Positions 9,799 to 23,708 of a stretch of 64,000 bases of DNA are shown here, piece after piece. A program made the position numbers and the translations under genes. How positions within the stretch are numbered: position 1 is the first letter of the stretch; every line of letters starts with the position of its first letter. Location of the stretch: the NCBI GenBank assembly GCA_030295235.1, contig AP026142.1:62001-126000 (forward strand), given 5' to 3'. The stretch is from Fistulifera solaris (Eukaryota > Bacillariophyta > Bacillariophyceae > Naviculales > Stauroneidaceae). The notes beneath the pieces are model-generated. The model had not been told where the DNA came from. It made no database searches and saw only the letters and a list, made by a program, of their open reading frames with translations.

Positions 9799-11124
9799 AT
9801 GAGTAGCAACAACGACGAAACGAAATATTATCAAGAATGGAAAGGATTTTTACAACAAACGACGCGATTGGATGTTCGTCTGGCGGCCATTACGGCCGTG
9901 TTGGAACATCCGCAAACGGTTCCTGACGATCTTTGGTCCGAAGGTGTCTTGCCCTTGGTGCATTTTGTTGACGAGGAGGATGACGACGACACGACAACCG
10001 TATTATTGCACAATCAAATCACTTTCAAGGCCTTGCAGTCGCTGCAATACAAAATCGAAACCAGTGTACTACAACATCCGGAATGGGTGAATCGTTTGTG
10101 GACACGATTGACCGATCTGGCCTTGAGTACACCACCACGACGTCAAACGTCACAACAACCCATGTGGCGACAATGTGTGAATGCAACGTGTGCTTTGTTG
10201 GCGAATTTGTCACGCGATGAAGCCGGAGCGATTGCTTTGGTGGGGACCACGTTGCCGGAACAAGCCGTCTATCGCCATTATCCTGCAGAAGAACTAGGAA
10301 AGGATGAAACAGTCGCACGCGTCAAACCGACGATGGAATTGTTACTGTCACGTTTTCTCTCTTTACAGTATTGGGACGGAAAAATGACGACAAGTATTGT
10401 CAACAACAACAACAACATCGACGACGACGACCTTTCCAAGAATGAGAATGCGGCTGATCCCTATCAGCACATGGCACATGTTTGGATGAATATTACACAG
10501 GTTGATTTGGGACGTCGTTTCTTGTTGCAATTGCATCATTCCAAAGATCATACTACTTCTACTACTAGTGTGTTGCAACAATTATTACCACAATTGCAAT
10601 CGCCCAACGCGATTCGTCGTTGTGGTATTGCCGGACTCTGTCGGAATATTTGTTTGGCCGAATCCGATTCGGTCGATTGGTTGTTACATACTTGTAAGAT
10701 CGTCACGCCGTTGTTGTGGCCCTTGGCCGGTCCCGAAGAATTGGACATTGATGAAAAACAAGGACTTGATCCGCAATTGTGGTTATTGACAGGTCCCGAC
10801 AAACAACGTGAACCTGTCGCGCAGATACGATTGTATTTGGTCGAAGCCATCTTGGCCTTGTTGAAACAAAGTCGGGCGGCGCGACACGTGTTGCGATTGC
10901 AACGTGTGTACGTTATTTTAAAGTATGCCGATATGGTGGAAGAAGACGAATTGGTATCGGAACAAATTTATGAATGTGTGAATTATTTACGGGGTGATGA
11001 AGAAGGTTTGGGGGAAGGTAGTAGTGATCGTGCGGTGGCCATGGCGTATCCGGATTTCCAGAAAGAGGCGGCGGAAGCGGCGGCGGTAGTGTTGCAGCAT
11101 GTCGATTATGATCAAGTGGATTAA
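9799..11124 (+). CDS. HGH1: HGH1-like chaperone for elongation factor 2
   Basis: A single exon of 441 codons with no break. Hgh1 is an armadillo-type cytosolic adaptor that works with TRiC/CCT on the folding of eEF2. The most telling block is near residues 300-350: LWPLAGPEELDIDEK, then LLTGPDKQREP and a helix with RLYLVEAILALL, followed by VILKYADMVEED and a short C-terminal stretch ending in YLRGDEEG. The family's LAGPEE and PDKQREPD motifs are seen almost unchanged. ALLANLSRDEAGA near residue 130 is a typical armadillo helix. There is an acidic loop at residues 55-65 and a short Asn/Asp insertion near 200, both low complexity. Confidence 0.9.
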   Translation: MSSNNDETKYYQEWKGFLQQTTRLDVRLAAITAVLEHPQTVPDDLWSEGVLPLVHFVDEEDDDDTTTVLLHNQITFKALQSLQYKIETSVLQHPEWVNRLWTRLTDLALSTPPRRQTSQQPMWRQCVNATCALLANLSRDEAGAIALVGTTLPEQAVYRHYPAEELGKDETVARVKPTMELLLSRFLSLQYWDGKMTTSIVNNNNNIDDDDLSKNENAADPYQHMAHVWMNITQVDLGRRFLLQLHHSKDHTTSTTSVLQQLLPQLQSPNAIRRCGIAGLCRNICLAESDSVDWLLHTCKIVTPLLWPLAGPEELDIDEKQGLDPQLWLLTGPDKQREPVAQIRLYLVEAILALLKQSRAARHVLRLQRVYVILKYADMVEEDELVSEQIYECVNYLRGDEEGLGEGSSDRAVAMAYPDFQKEAAEAAAVVLQHVDYDQVD

Positions 11125-11250
11125 AACGATCGGAATGAAAAGAGATGAGAGAAGAAAAGAGGAATAGGATGACGTTCTAGTTGGTCTACTACAAGTCCAG
11201 TCAAGTCAAGTCAAGTCAGCTCAACTTCTCTATTCCTATTATATTATTCT

Positions 11251-11511
11251 CTAAAAGAACGCTTGCGCCATGTTGTTTTGATAAATTTTTGTTTTGGTTT
11301 CCTGTTCTTTGGCTTTTTCTTGTTTCTTGGCGGCATTTTGACGCATATAAAAGTCCATCGGACTGACACCCGTAAACGCTTTGCCTTGATCGGTCTTGGT
11401 TAAGGAAGGTTTCTTGTAAACGGATTCGGGTGCCTTGTAACCGAATTTCGCATTCTGTTGTTGCATTTCGGGAATGTCTTCTTGTTTAGGGGTATTATGA
11501 TTGTCGTTCAT
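11251..11511 (-). CDS. Small hypothetical protein (86 residues)
   Basis: An intact short frame starting at the ATG at 11511 and rich in Lys, Gln and Asn, with no membrane span. The segment KFGYKAPESVYKKPSLTK is followed by GVSPMDFYMRQNAAKKQEKAKEQ, a likely helix. I recognise no family. Its codon use and position between two solid genes, convergent with HGH1 and with a clear gap of over 100 bp, support a real gene. It is probably a small cytosolic or nuclear protein (inference). Confidence 0.5.
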   Translation of the reverse strand: MNDNHNTPKQEDIPEMQQQNAKFGYKAPESVYKKPSLTKTDQGKAFTGVSPMDFYMRQNAAKKQEKAKEQETKTKIYQNNMAQAFF

Positions 11512-11987
11512 TGTTAGTAAGTAAGCTAGAGTAAGAGAGTAGTTATGAGAAACAAGGAAAAGGAAGAAAACGGTGATGAAATGAGTCGATAAAATGGATG
11601 CAAAATCCGAGCAACAACAAAAATAATAATAAAAGTGAGAGCGCAGCCGTTTCCGTCGTGAACGAGGAAAGAAAAGGTCATTTTGGTTGGGGCTGATGGA
11701 AGGGTCATTCTCGTAGTATAATGTAATGTGTTGTGGTGAGGGCTTCCATGACTATGGACGAAAGTGTTGATTGACGAGGATATTATTTCACGACTGGATT
11801 TGAGCCAAGAGCTCGTTGTTGAGTGACAGACGCGCGCGCACAACGGAAAAGCCGACGCAGGGACGACTTTTTTCCGAAAATGAAAAAGGAACGCGCAACT
11901 AAAGACGCCTCTCTCCTTCAATTTTTTCGTTGATTTGTCATTTTTTATAAGCCCTTCTTTCATTCTATCTTTCTTTCTTTCGTTCTC
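11512..11987. other. Bidirectional promoter region
   Basis: A 476-bp gap between divergent starts (small hypothetical on the minus strand, CTF8 on the plus strand). Long open frames here are antisense low-complexity and show no family motif. Confidence 0.4.
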
Positions 11988-12380
11988 ATGACGACGACGA
12001 CGACGACAACAACTACTACTACAACGAATCAACCTATTTTAATTCCTATACAAACTTCACAAACGAAAATCCCCGAATGGGCCATGTTGGAATTGAATGG
12101 TGATTTGTTGTTGCCTCACGAATGGCTTGCCAACGACGAAGAACATTGGGAATTGGGTTCGTTGCAATTCTCTACAACGAATAATAATAATAATAATAAT
12201 AGCAATAAGCCAGTACTCATTTGTGGAACTCACGAATTTCAAGGCACTGTTGAACAATTGAAACAACCATTTGTGGTGTTACAACAAGACAATGATGATA
12301 AGGAAGAAGGAATGATCGTACAAGGTGTCATTACCCACAAGCTCTTATTCAATCGTTATCCCAAGACAATCTTGTCCTAG
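11988..12380 (+). CDS. CTF8: CTF8-like subunit of the alternative RFC clamp loader
   Basis: A 130-codon single-exon gene. Ctf8 joins Ctf18 and Dcc1 in the alternative replication factor C that loads PCNA and supports sister-chromatid cohesion. Visible family features are PEWAMLELNGDLL at residues 30-42, the central KPVLICGTHEFQGTVEQLKQPF block at about 75-96 and the closing VQGVITHKLLFNRYPK. The small size matches the family (about 120-140 residues). The N-terminus is a poly-Thr run encoded by (ACG)n, and a (AAT)n poly-Asn loop interrupts the middle; both are species-specific low complexity. The ATG at 11988 is the only start that leaves the full domain. Confidence 0.85.
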   Translation: MTTTTTTTTTTTTNQPILIPIQTSQTKIPEWAMLELNGDLLLPHEWLANDEEHWELGSLQFSTTNNNNNNNSNKPVLICGTHEFQGTVEQLKQPFVVLQQDNDDKEEGMIVQGVITHKLLFNRYPKTILS

Positions 12381-12702
12381 AGAGAATCTACAGTAACGAA
12401 GAACGAAACTACGGAGTCATAAATTAGAAGAATAGGATGCCTACCCAAACACAGACACACACACACACACACAGAGAGAGAATTCGCGTATCTTTCATTC
12501 TTTTACTTTCTTTTTTAAATGTTAATGCTCAAATAATACACATCATCCCAAAACAACGGCGGCCACCTACGCAACTCCGCATTCCTCTCCAATGCTTCCA
12601 TTGTCTTAAAATATCAGAATGTATTCTCCAAAGAAAAAGGCGCGAGAGGGACAACCTTCTTCTTCTTTCTTCTTTTACATCATCATCATCAACAAGAATG
12701 AT
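12381..12702. other. Convergent 3' region with (AC)n and (AG)n microsatellite
   Basis: Between the stops of CTF8 and RPS2. An (AC)n tract at 12455-12473 passes into a short (AG)n tract to about 12481. No gene is supported. Confidence 0.5.
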
Positions 12703-13503
12703 TTAGTAGACTTTTTTGGACAAAAAGTCCGTATGCTCCTGGAAGGGTGTCGGCAAGACGGCTGTTTCTTTCCACAATTCTGGAGACAAGTATCCATAGG
12801 TAGCCTTGAGGGCAAAGAAGAGGGCCTTGATAAAGTTACCCATGGTACGCGAGTGACCCCTTGTACTGGTGTAACAATCATCGACACCAGCCATGTGCAA
12901 CAATTTCTTGCCAGCAGGAGACGACACGAGACCTGTACCACGCGGGGCCGGAATCAATCGGACGCGGACCGAACCACACTGTCCGGTGACTTTGCAAGGG
13001 ACAGTATGGGGCAAACCACCCTTACGACCCCAGTATCCACGACGGACGGGTGTCAAGTTGAGTTTGGCCGCCATGATGGCACCACGAATGGCATTGGCGA
13101 CTTCGGAAGCACACTTGACACCCAAACCAATGTGTCCGGCATTGTCTCCTAGTGCGACGAATGCCTTGAAACGCGTGCGTTGACCGGCACTGCTTTGTTT
13201 CTGGACGGGCATGATTTTCATGACTTCATCTTGCAATTTGTCCTTGAGGAAGTAATCAATGATTTCGGTTTCTTTGACCGGCAACGAAAAAAGAAAGATT
13301 TCTTCAAGACTACCGATTTTACCTTCTTTCACCAGACGTCCGAGTTTGGTGACAGGAACCCAAACATTTTCTTCACTGCGACCACCACCACTGCGACCAC
13401 CACCACGGCCTCCACCGCGTCCTCCACGTCCACGGCCACGACCACCGCCGCGTCCAAATCCTCCTCGTCCTCCTCCTCCTTCTCTCGGTGCTTCGTCGGC
13501 CAT
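12703..13503 (-). CDS. RPS2: 40S ribosomal protein S2 (uS5)
   Basis: A complete 266-residue frame from the ATG at 13503. uS5 sits at the mRNA entry side of the small subunit and contributes to decoding fidelity. The N-terminus is a Gly/Arg (RGG) tail typical of eukaryotic S2, followed by the S5 double-stranded-RNA-binding domain ([52 protein letters not shown]) and the S5 C-terminal domain ([29 protein letters not shown]). The longer frame upstream of 13503 is not conserved and is better read as 5' UTR. No intron or break. Confidence 0.96.
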   Translation of the reverse strand: MADEAPREGGGGRGGFGRGGGRGRGRGGRGGGRGGGRSGGGRSEENVWVPVTKLGRLVKEGKIGSLEEIFLFSLPVKETEIIDYFLKDKLQDEVMKIMPVQKQSSAGQRTRFKAFVALGDNAGHIGLGVKCASEVANAIRGAIMAAKLNLTPVRRGYWGRKGGLPHTVPCKVTGQCGSVRVRLIPAPRGTGLVSSPAGKKLLHMAGVDDCYTSTRGHSRTMGNFIKALFFALKATYGYLSPELWKETAVLPTPFQEHTDFLSKKVY

Positions 13504-13962
13504 CTTCTTCTTCTTGTTGTTGTTGTTGTTGTTGTTGAATTGGTGGCAAGCGAGTGCGTGCGAAAAAAATTGTGTGAGGAAATAAGGGGAGACGAGGGGA
13601 TTGTTTTGTGAGTAAAACGGTAAGTGGTAGATGGAGGATGGACGGACGACGAACCACGAGGCCGCCGCAAGCAAGGACAGACGGACAACCTATTATCCGG
13701 CATTATCCGGCATTCATTCAAATCGGTCACGGTACATTTTGTTTCGATACAGCAACAAGTCCGTTGCTGACGGAACATTCTCTCTTTGTAAGACAATGAA
13801 TGATCTGACGGACCGCCACTGAAAACGAATGCATTTTTCATAGAACGACCAACACCAAGAAGATAGGACAACAATACGGAGCGTGTCATTTCCATTTCGT
13901 CCTCTTCTTTATTACTCCGTAACTAATAATCATCTATCTGACTCAATATTGAAAGAAGAAGA
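13504..13962. other. Bidirectional promoter region between RPS2 and the TBC gene
   Basis: Contains the RPS2 5' flank with a (GTT)n tract near 13513-13536, and a direct repeat of TATCCGGCAT at about 13692-13712. No gene is supported. Confidence 0.45.
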
Positions 13963-16290
<2,328 letters not shown>

Positions 16291-16298
<8 letters not shown>

Positions 16299-16944
16299 GA
16301 GAATTTCTTTTTATTTAAATCTCACGGATATTCTTTTCTTTTGGCTTATCAGTGGGGCTCCAGTTGACTTTGTTGTAGCCGTAGAGGATCAAGACAAAGA
16401 ACACGTTGATATTCCTCTCCATCGCGCATCTAGTGTACCATTTTTACCCAAAGTTGGACAAGCCGCGCAGCAGTTTCAGACACAAATGGGGCACCAATTT
16501 GATACGATTCGGGACCAGACGGCACCTCGCATCCAATTATTGGTTCAGCATTCTAAGCATCAGATTGCACAAACAGTCCCCCACATTCAAAAGGTCGTGG
16601 AACAGTCTAAACGTGTGGCTGCGCATGTGCAACACGAATTGTCGGATCTTCCGGAAACCCGATGGAAAGAACTGGCTGTTGCTTTGCAACAGGGCTTCCA
16701 GCAGAAGGCCCTAGTCCTGCGCGACAATGCGGCTCGTCCCAGCTGGAATCCCATTGCTAAACGCGTGCAGCGCTTTCGTCATTCGATTTGGTGGTTTCTC
16801 CAAACGATTCTGTTAGAATCGTCGCGGTTGGTGAAGCAGTATCAACTGTCCGACATGCCGCTGCGATCGATTCGCATGGTGCGCAACATGTGCCCCAAGA
16901 CAGAAAGTCAACCACAGGCCAAAATTCCCTTTTTCTGTGAATAA
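16291..16944 (+). CDS. Coiled-coil protein with N-terminal hydrophobic segment, or the last exon of the TBC gene
   Basis: A 217-codon frame overlapping the end of the TBC gene by 8 bp. From the ATG at 16291 it would start with a hydrophobic stretch (ILFFWLISGAPVDFVVAV), then amphipathic helices rich in Gln and His (QFQTQMGHQFDTIRDQ, QHSKHQIAQTVPHIQKVVEQSK), like apolipoprotein or perilipin-type helices. Overlapping genes on one strand are unusual in a nuclear genome. A good intron (GTAAAT at 16287 to TTATCAG at 16352, 66 bp) would join this region to the TBC gene if the G4 run at 16354-16357 held one G fewer. Both readings are open. No family is recognised. Confidence 0.45.
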
Positions 16945-17861
16945 TGTGTGAATTTGATTTTGTAAATTTGAAAAGGATACATAAATCCGCGTGAAAGAAC
17001 CATAACGAATATATATGATTGCGTGGGGGCTTCTAATTACGCCAAGATGGAAAGTCCCGGCAACACAAATTGGCAAATGAGTGTTCGCATACGCTTTACT
17101 TGCTCAATCTACTTTCGGTTCTCAATTGTAATACCTGGTACACGCGACGCGAGATGAACCATCGACTCGTTGTTTTCACTAGTCTGCATCTCCCTTCATG
17201 TCGGAAATGCTGACGGATCGTTGTGTTCCGTATGGTACTATAGCTATAGACATAATCCGGGGACGGCTCTTGACCACGACTGCATTTCAGTCATGAAACA
17301 ATATTGAGACTGCTACTGTACGGAACCTTCGTTCGTTTTGACATGGTCGTTGAAACATATTTTGTTTATTCCAATACGTAAATCTTTAGCAGCATTTTGC
17401 AATCCATGTATCGACCCGGAACGTCGATGCAACTTGTGCATCAATGTCTTTTGCATTTACTATATGTCCAAAGTGTTTCCCGTTTTTCGGCACGACAGTC
17501 GTTCTATTAAAAACCAATAGTCTGCCAAGTCAAATTGGCTGGGGATCATTATGATAGCTAAAGCTTGCTATAATTGCGTCTCCGCAATGCATTTGCCATT
17601 CTTGGCAATGCGTGCTTCAATGATGATTCATCACGTCGACCAGGATAATGTGATGGTTGCATGGACAGTGACTCGGCTCAATTTGAGTCTTGTCATGTGC
17701 CCCCTCGTTCGCTAGAGGCGACGTTATTGCTGCAGAACTTTGTATGATGTTGTTGTTGCTGTTGTTCTACTCGAAATAATATACTGTTCCTTGTTGTTTT
17801 TCATTATACTTTCTATTCATCAATGTATCTGCCGGTAATAATATAAAACAAACAAAAAACG
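16945..17861. other. Intergenic region
   Basis: No gene is supported on either strand. Contains a TACCTGGTACAC stretch near 17132, similar to the GTAC-rich palindromes seen elsewhere, and an AT-rich 3' part that fits the promoter of the next gene. Confidence 0.45.
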
Positions 17862-20800
17862 ATGAAACCGTGGCAATGGGATTGGAAACACCCGCAATGG
17901 CATCATCGTAGCACGAGAGAAACCATCCTTGCAGGAGAACTCATCGATCATGCGGCTGCTCATGTTTCTAGAAAGGAAATTCCGGCGTCTTTTGATCCTG
18001 CTTCTCTGAATTTCGTGAATGATAGCGACGTAGTCTTGACGGTTTCATTGCTGCGACAACCGCCGTCGACGTTTGTTTTAAACATTACCATTCTGCGACA
18101 CGATGCGACCGCTGGAACTTCGCGATCCTTGACGTGGCCGTCTTCCTTGTTGCAAGAAAACGACAACAATTCTTCTTCGTTCTGGTCGTTCGGATGGCGT
18201 CCACAGAAGCAACATTCCATCATGGCCGTCTGTCTTTGTCGATTAACATCCGACAAGGATCCAGAAGTTTGGCTTATTTTGAATGCATTGTCTCTCGTAT
18301 CTGCCCCGCACGAACTCGCCACCACCAAGCACACAGAATTGCGCCTTTTGTGTCTCGCAAGCAATGGCATCGTATACATGTACGATCCCTGGTTGTTGTT
18401 ATTGAGCGTCAAAACAACACCGCAGGACGACGACATCGACTTACAGGACGGGATGGTGTCGTTTTTATTGGTGAGGCCTTGTTGCAAACATTGCAACAAT
18501 CCATGTTTCCCCCTCAGTCAACCGCTGCGGACGTGGTCTCTGATGATAGAAAGCAACAATAAGGCTTCAATACAACTACATAAGGCGGTCGTCGTTTGGG
18601 ATTCGTTGTTGTGTGTTTGGGGAAGTGACGTGGCGAGCAACGCCGGTTTCATTGAGTTTACTTCCTTACGGACGTTTTCGACCTTACGGACTGTGTCGCT
18701 CGAATTTGTGCCACTTCATCTGACTCCTGTATTGTGGAAGGATCAAGAATGGGTCATGGTAGTAGGAGACAGGCAAACGGTGCTGATACGGACGGATGCG
18801 GCGACTAAGGAAAAGAAAGAAAATGAGGATACCGTCGAGGTGGATCGATTTCAAATGCTATGCATCGATTTGGGAATGTCGATGGATACTACTTATTCGT
18901 CATGTCAAATTGTCGGCTGGGGTATGCGATCCAAGGAGGATCCAGTCCTTGCCATTTGTTGTGTCGAGGGAACGGTGGTGCGGATCTGGACCAGAACGCT
19001 GACTACGATCCGGTTTGCGGAAGAAGGTACACCCGTCGTGATGACTCGGGAAACTCGTGCGCCGTTTACCCAGTTTCAATTACCCAATCTCAAGACTTCC
19101 CCAACTACAACGCCACGATTTCACATGGGGCCGGGATGGATTCTCATGGTGGGATCTGCGGGCGTCTACTTGGTTTGTTTGGAGGGAGCCACGTCGAATG
19201 GTGGAGCTTATGTGCAACGATTGTCGACAGAAGCGATGGATGGAAGTCAAGTAATGGATATAGCGCCACTTTCACCGGACGATGAAGATGTAAAGCACTT
19301 TGATCTCAAGTTGTCTTCGAATCATCCTCTCTCAAGAACTGGAAAAGAACTTAACTGGCTCGAAGGAGACGTTGGCGGTTCGTCGTTGCATGACTCGATT
19401 GTAGAAGCCCTGAATGATCTTCCCAGCAATGCTGCTGCGTTGAGAAATGATAAAAACGATTCCGATTCACCAAAAATCACTACGACGTCTAAGGAACGAG
19501 TACAGCGGCTCTTACGACATTGCTCTAGTTGGAAGCAGTTGGATGAAAAGGATGCGGCTCGACAGCGATATTTTGAACGACAAATGCCTTGTGTATCTGT
19601 CGGATCACAACACGTTGTTTCGTTTCGCCAAAGTTCGACTGACTTGAAGACGCGAGTACCGTTTCAAAGTGTGCTTTCATGGCTGTCCGATAGGGAGGAT
19701 TACTTCACTGCCGCGAGTTTGGCGTTGTGTCTCCTAAACGATGTTCGTACTCTACGCCACTTATGGAAATGCTTTGACAAGGCTGAGAATGAAGACGATC
19801 TGTCAACTTTGGAAGGCTTGTTGGACGGCATCTTGCCGCTATCAGACAACGAAAAGGATGGAGGTAATGCGAGCGGAAGCAATACTCAATCCCAGTTGGC
19901 GGATATGGCCATTGGATGTCTCATCAAGGGCGGAGTGGACATGTCATCGACACTGACACTATTTCTGGCTACCAGTCACGATTATGATCCGTCTCGTATC
20001 TGCCTAATGCTTGCTGCTGCAATATCTTCGTCATGTTCGGCATGGAAAGACAGGGCGCAAGATGCACTGCAGCAAAATGACATGGAACAGAGTTTGTGGC
20101 CCGTGCGAGCCCTTCTAGAAGTGGGAAACTCTCGTGATTGCCTATCGACAGCCATTTTATTGCTAAATGCTATTATACCGGACGAGCTGCGGTGCCGAAC
20201 GTCTACGGAGAGCAACACCACGCCCTCAATGGAACTGTGTCAGGCCCTAGTTCATTTGATTGTGACTCTTTCAGACGCAGCCACACAGATGTTAATCGAT
20301 ATGACTGATGAACAATCGCAGAAAACCTTTTGGGAATCACTGGATGATTCGACGAGACAAGAATTGGCTTTGATTGAGGAGAAAGGAAAGTTTCCTTTGT
20401 TGAGGCAAGTGCAGGTTCGTTCGTGGGCGACGGCTCATCTTTCCTTATTGATAGAACATCTGGCATCGGCAGAGGTCATTTCGATAGAATGGTGAGACGA
20501 CTCGCAATTTGCTCGTTATTAAATGCTGATTGTCCTTTGGCCCAGCAAAGGGAGATCTGTCGCTTGGAGGCCAGGACCAAACCAACGACACCTTGCTACG
20601 ATACAAGCAGCACGTTTTGCAATTGCGTAAAGATCTAGTTGCAGCGCCAGGTAGCGGTGGGTTAGATGTTGATCTTTTGATCCCTTGTTTACTCATATTG
20701 ACAACCAAGAACGAGCCTCTTTTCCCGGCGTCTTCGTATTCAACGCAATCAATTTTGAATGCTGCTTCTCATTTTGCAGGACGTCGGAATACGGAAGCAC

Positions 20801-21614
20801 CCTTATTTCCGATGAACGCGGTAGTTCTGATGCGCGAGTGCTTTCTCGCTGATAATATATTGGCGGGTGCGCACTTTATTGGTGGCAGAGACGGCCTGGT
20901 TTTACAATGTTGTCATGTATTGATGGGCTGCCTGGATAATTTCAGCATGACGGACGCCGAGCAGTTTGTTCTGGCGACGTCGACGTCGTCTCTTTGCATT
21001 TTGAAACAAGTCCAACGCGTTCATCGGCTATAAATCTGAGCGAATCGCATTGCGCGTTACTGTTTCTGTTGGAAGAACACGTGTTGTCAATCCGAAAATA
21101 TGGCGATTTTGATACCGCTCACAGTCGCGAAAAGGTCGATCCTGAGTTCGCCGCTCGTGCCATCTTGCGTACTTGGTGGCGTACCTTTACTTGTACAAAT
21201 TCGATTTCTTCAGAATGGCTTATGGAATGGCTGGATGATGGATTGCAGTTAGGGCTCAAGAATCGTGCGACGACAAGTCCGTACCGGCTGGCATGTGCTG
21301 CACTGATTCGAGTGTTGCTGTGGTCCGACGAGGACAATACTCCTTCCTTGGCGACACTATTGGGGTTTTCAAATGACTTTTTGGTGCGTTTGTCCTTGTC
21401 CTGCTGTGGGTTGGTAGAAGCTTTACCAGCTTCTGTCATGGAAAAGAGCTGGAAGCAACATCATTATTATTCGACTAGTACTTCGAATTTCAAAGGGCAA
21501 CGCTCTGAAAGTCCTCCATGTAGTCCCATAACTACCCCTTCGAGGATGACCAGCGATGGCGGCATGGATGATATTAGTTTTCAAAGTGCTGTTTCATCGT
21601 TGGATATGATGTGA
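17862..21614 (+). CDS. Large unrecognised protein, beta-propeller-like then helical; several frame breaks
   Basis: The first frame (877 codons to 20495) continues in the other two frames up to 21614, giving roughly 1,250 residues. The N-terminal half consists of short hydrophobic strands spaced like a WD or propeller protein (VMVVGDRQTVLIRTD, VLAICCVEGTVVRIW, WILMVGSAGVYLVCLE). The second half is helical with PFQSVLSWLSDREDYFTAASLALCLLNDV and later LLEEHVLSIRKYGDF and FAARAILRTWW. This architecture is shared by nucleoporins, vesicle coats and GATOR/HOPS-type proteins, but no specific family could be named. Breaks lie near 20491-20500, 20555-20590 and 20990-21030, each a one-base shift of the same sign. 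A GTGAGA...CCCAG intron at the first break was considered but does not restore the frame. Confidence 0.6.
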
Positions 21615-21888
21615 AGAGAATCAAGTTCCTCATGACTAAAATACCTTGCAACATGAATGCTTCGCTCATGGATGACCCAAACGTCAGTCACGATGCGGTG
21701 TAATGCCTTGTCAATAATACATTACTGTACCAGGTACCTGGTACCACATCAAAGTTTTCGTTGTCCAATTAGAGTAAAAAACTCAGGTGAACCGAAGTGA
21801 GCATTGTTTGCAAACTGGAGTCTCTTTTGTAGGGTCGATGAGTATGTTCAAAAGATAGACTGTGATTTTGAATCATACAATTCCATCA
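21615..21888. other. Intergenic region with an 18-bp GTAC palindrome
   Basis: The 274-bp gap holds the perfect palindrome GTACCAGGTACCTGGTAC at 21727-21744. It lies 145 bp before the first BTB gene of the window. Confidence 0.6.
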
Positions 21889-22443
21889 ATGACAATGGAT
21901 AGTAAAAGAATTGTCATCCATGTGGATGTAGGAGGAACGCTGTATAAGGTATCGCGTCAGACCCTCCAACAGCACAGAGATTCTCTGCTCGCGCGCCTCG
22001 TGTCGAATACTTGCGAAGGAGAAAAGGCGGATGAACCCATTTTTATTGATCGCAACGGTCGCTTGTTTGAGTATATCCTTGATTACTTAAGAACGGAGCG
22101 GGTATACCTACCGTTCTCTGTGAGCCGGGATGCAATAAAGGAAGAATTTGTATTCTACGGGATTGGCGTGGATATGAGGAAAGTGCATCGAACTACTGAT
22201 ACTGCGGACTTGGAAATGCTTGATGCGAAAACTGAAGCAATTCGAGTTCAAAGACTTGTTCATCGGACGATGGTTGTTATTGAACGTGAATTCATGAAAC
22301 AGGGGTATTATCCTTGCAGCCCAACGATACTGCTACCACAGGCAGAATTCTTGCAGCTTTCTGAACATGAAGCTTTGCTTCAAGAGCAATTACTCAAAAG
22401 AGGTATGAAGCTTGTCAATCTGAGAATGGGAAGTTGGCGGTAA
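21889..22443 (+). CDS. BTB/T1 (KCTD-like) protein 1
   Basis: 184 residues from the ATG at 21889. The N-terminal domain is a T1-type BTB fold as in KCTD proteins and voltage-gated potassium channels: VDVGGTLYKVSRQTL, then DEPIFIDRNGRLFEYILDYLR and VYLPFSVS. An EEFVFYGIGVDM helix follows. The rest is a helical linker and a C-terminal LLQEQLLKRGMKLVNL motif that recurs across this family. No membrane span, so it is not a channel. KCTD-type domains form oligomers and often bind CUL3 (family knowledge); its role here is unknown. It stands apart from the main array, 7 kb upstream, and belongs to the short subfamily (PIFIDRNG, FYGI). Confidence 0.85.
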   Translation: MTMDSKRIVIHVDVGGTLYKVSRQTLQQHRDSLLARLVSNTCEGEKADEPIFIDRNGRLFEYILDYLRTERVYLPFSVSRDAIKEEFVFYGIGVDMRKVHRTTDTADLEMLDAKTEAIRVQRLVHRTMVVIEREFMKQGYYPCSPTILLPQAEFLQLSEHEALLQEQLLKRGMKLVNLRMGSWR

Positions 22444-23459
22444 ATTGCCGCCATACATCCAAGTAAAGAGAGCATAAACTGATGGTGCTGGTCTCAAGGA
22501 AACATAAAACTTGCCCAAAGGCGAAAGATTTGATTTGTTACATTATGGTGTACTCCGAATCTACGAGGCAACATAGTTACTAGTACTAATACCTCTCTTG
22601 ATTTTAGGTCTCGCATTCAATTCGTTCGGTGCAGGTTTCATGTATCATCTAAGAAGTCGCATGAATCTGTTTAACGCAAAAAGCTAGTGTTTATCCGCTG
22701 AATTTGGGTCACATCTCGACACCTTGCTCGACACATCAAAAATAGCTCAACGCGTGACGAAAACCTTCAACACGGACTATCGCCCCCACCTCATCATGAT
22801 CGCGCGCCTTGCGAACATTTTCATTATTTTATTCGCCCTGTATTCAGGTGAAAAGACGGAGGACCGGAATGGCAAAAGGGGCGGTGACGTTTGTTCGCAG
22901 AGGAACGAACGAAATTTATTCATACCTGCATTGATCTGCAAGCTTTTTTTTCAGTTGTAGATCCATAGCTCACAACTCTAGTTTTCAAAGGGTTTGTAAA
23001 AAAACGGAGTAGAGATTTTGTTTCATGACTGAAATTCAGTAGTCACGCAAAAGGTCGCCTGCAGTATGGCCTATAGTCATGCTACAAAATGCGGCTAAGT
23101 CGCCAAGTCGGGAAGCATTTTTGATGCAATTTCATCGAACATGCGTTGCAAGCGAGCAAGCAATGAATATAATATCATCATTGCGAGGAACGGTAACAAA
23201 GTTTTTGATTCAACCTTTTTGAGCCTTGAAGGAAATCCGGTCTTGTCGAGGTTCGGTACTCGGTACGGTACCGTACCCTTTTCCGTACGACAGACAAGCA
23301 AGCGTTCCGCATCGCCATCAACATAATAAACATGGAAGGCAAAAATAATAAAGAAGAAATCGTTCAGAGTTGCTAGGAATAATTCTTTGAAATTGTCGTT
23401 CTTTTTTGTCAATCTTATTTTCTATGCACTCCGTTTAAAAAATTCAGTTGACGAGAAGG
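22444..23459. other. Intergenic region with a 16-bp GTAC palindrome
   Basis: No gene supported in about 1 kb. The perfect palindrome GGTACGGTACCGTACC lies at 23262-23277, next to GTTCGGTACTC. Confidence 0.5.
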
Positions 23460-23677
23460 ATGAATCGGTTATCAGTTTTATCTTGTGTAGCTTGGCTGAT
23501 ACTCTTTCAAAAACTACCACAATGTACAAATTCCTTATCGACATCACCCAAAGTTACCATTAGTAATAAACGCGTCGTCAAATCCGCCGCCATTCATCGG
23601 AACGAACGTCGCAAGAATCCTGCCTTGTGGCGTCTCGAACATGTCGACGACAAAGAGACTACAACTGCTGTAACCTT

Positions 23678-23708
<31 letters not shown>

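Noticed and set aside
11526-12032. 168-codon minus-strand frame across the CTF8 start
   Set aside because: Antisense to the CTF8 start with Arg/Ser low complexity and no motif; the plus strand gives a clear family match.
13180-13895. Several long frames opposite or out of frame with RPS2
   Set aside because: They come from the GC-rich RGG tail and its flank; RPS2 is certain in its own frame.
20491-20550. Intron (GTGAGA...CCCAG) at the first break of the large unknown gene
   Set aside because: Splicing there gives the wrong frame for the following coding stretch; a one-base shift fits better.
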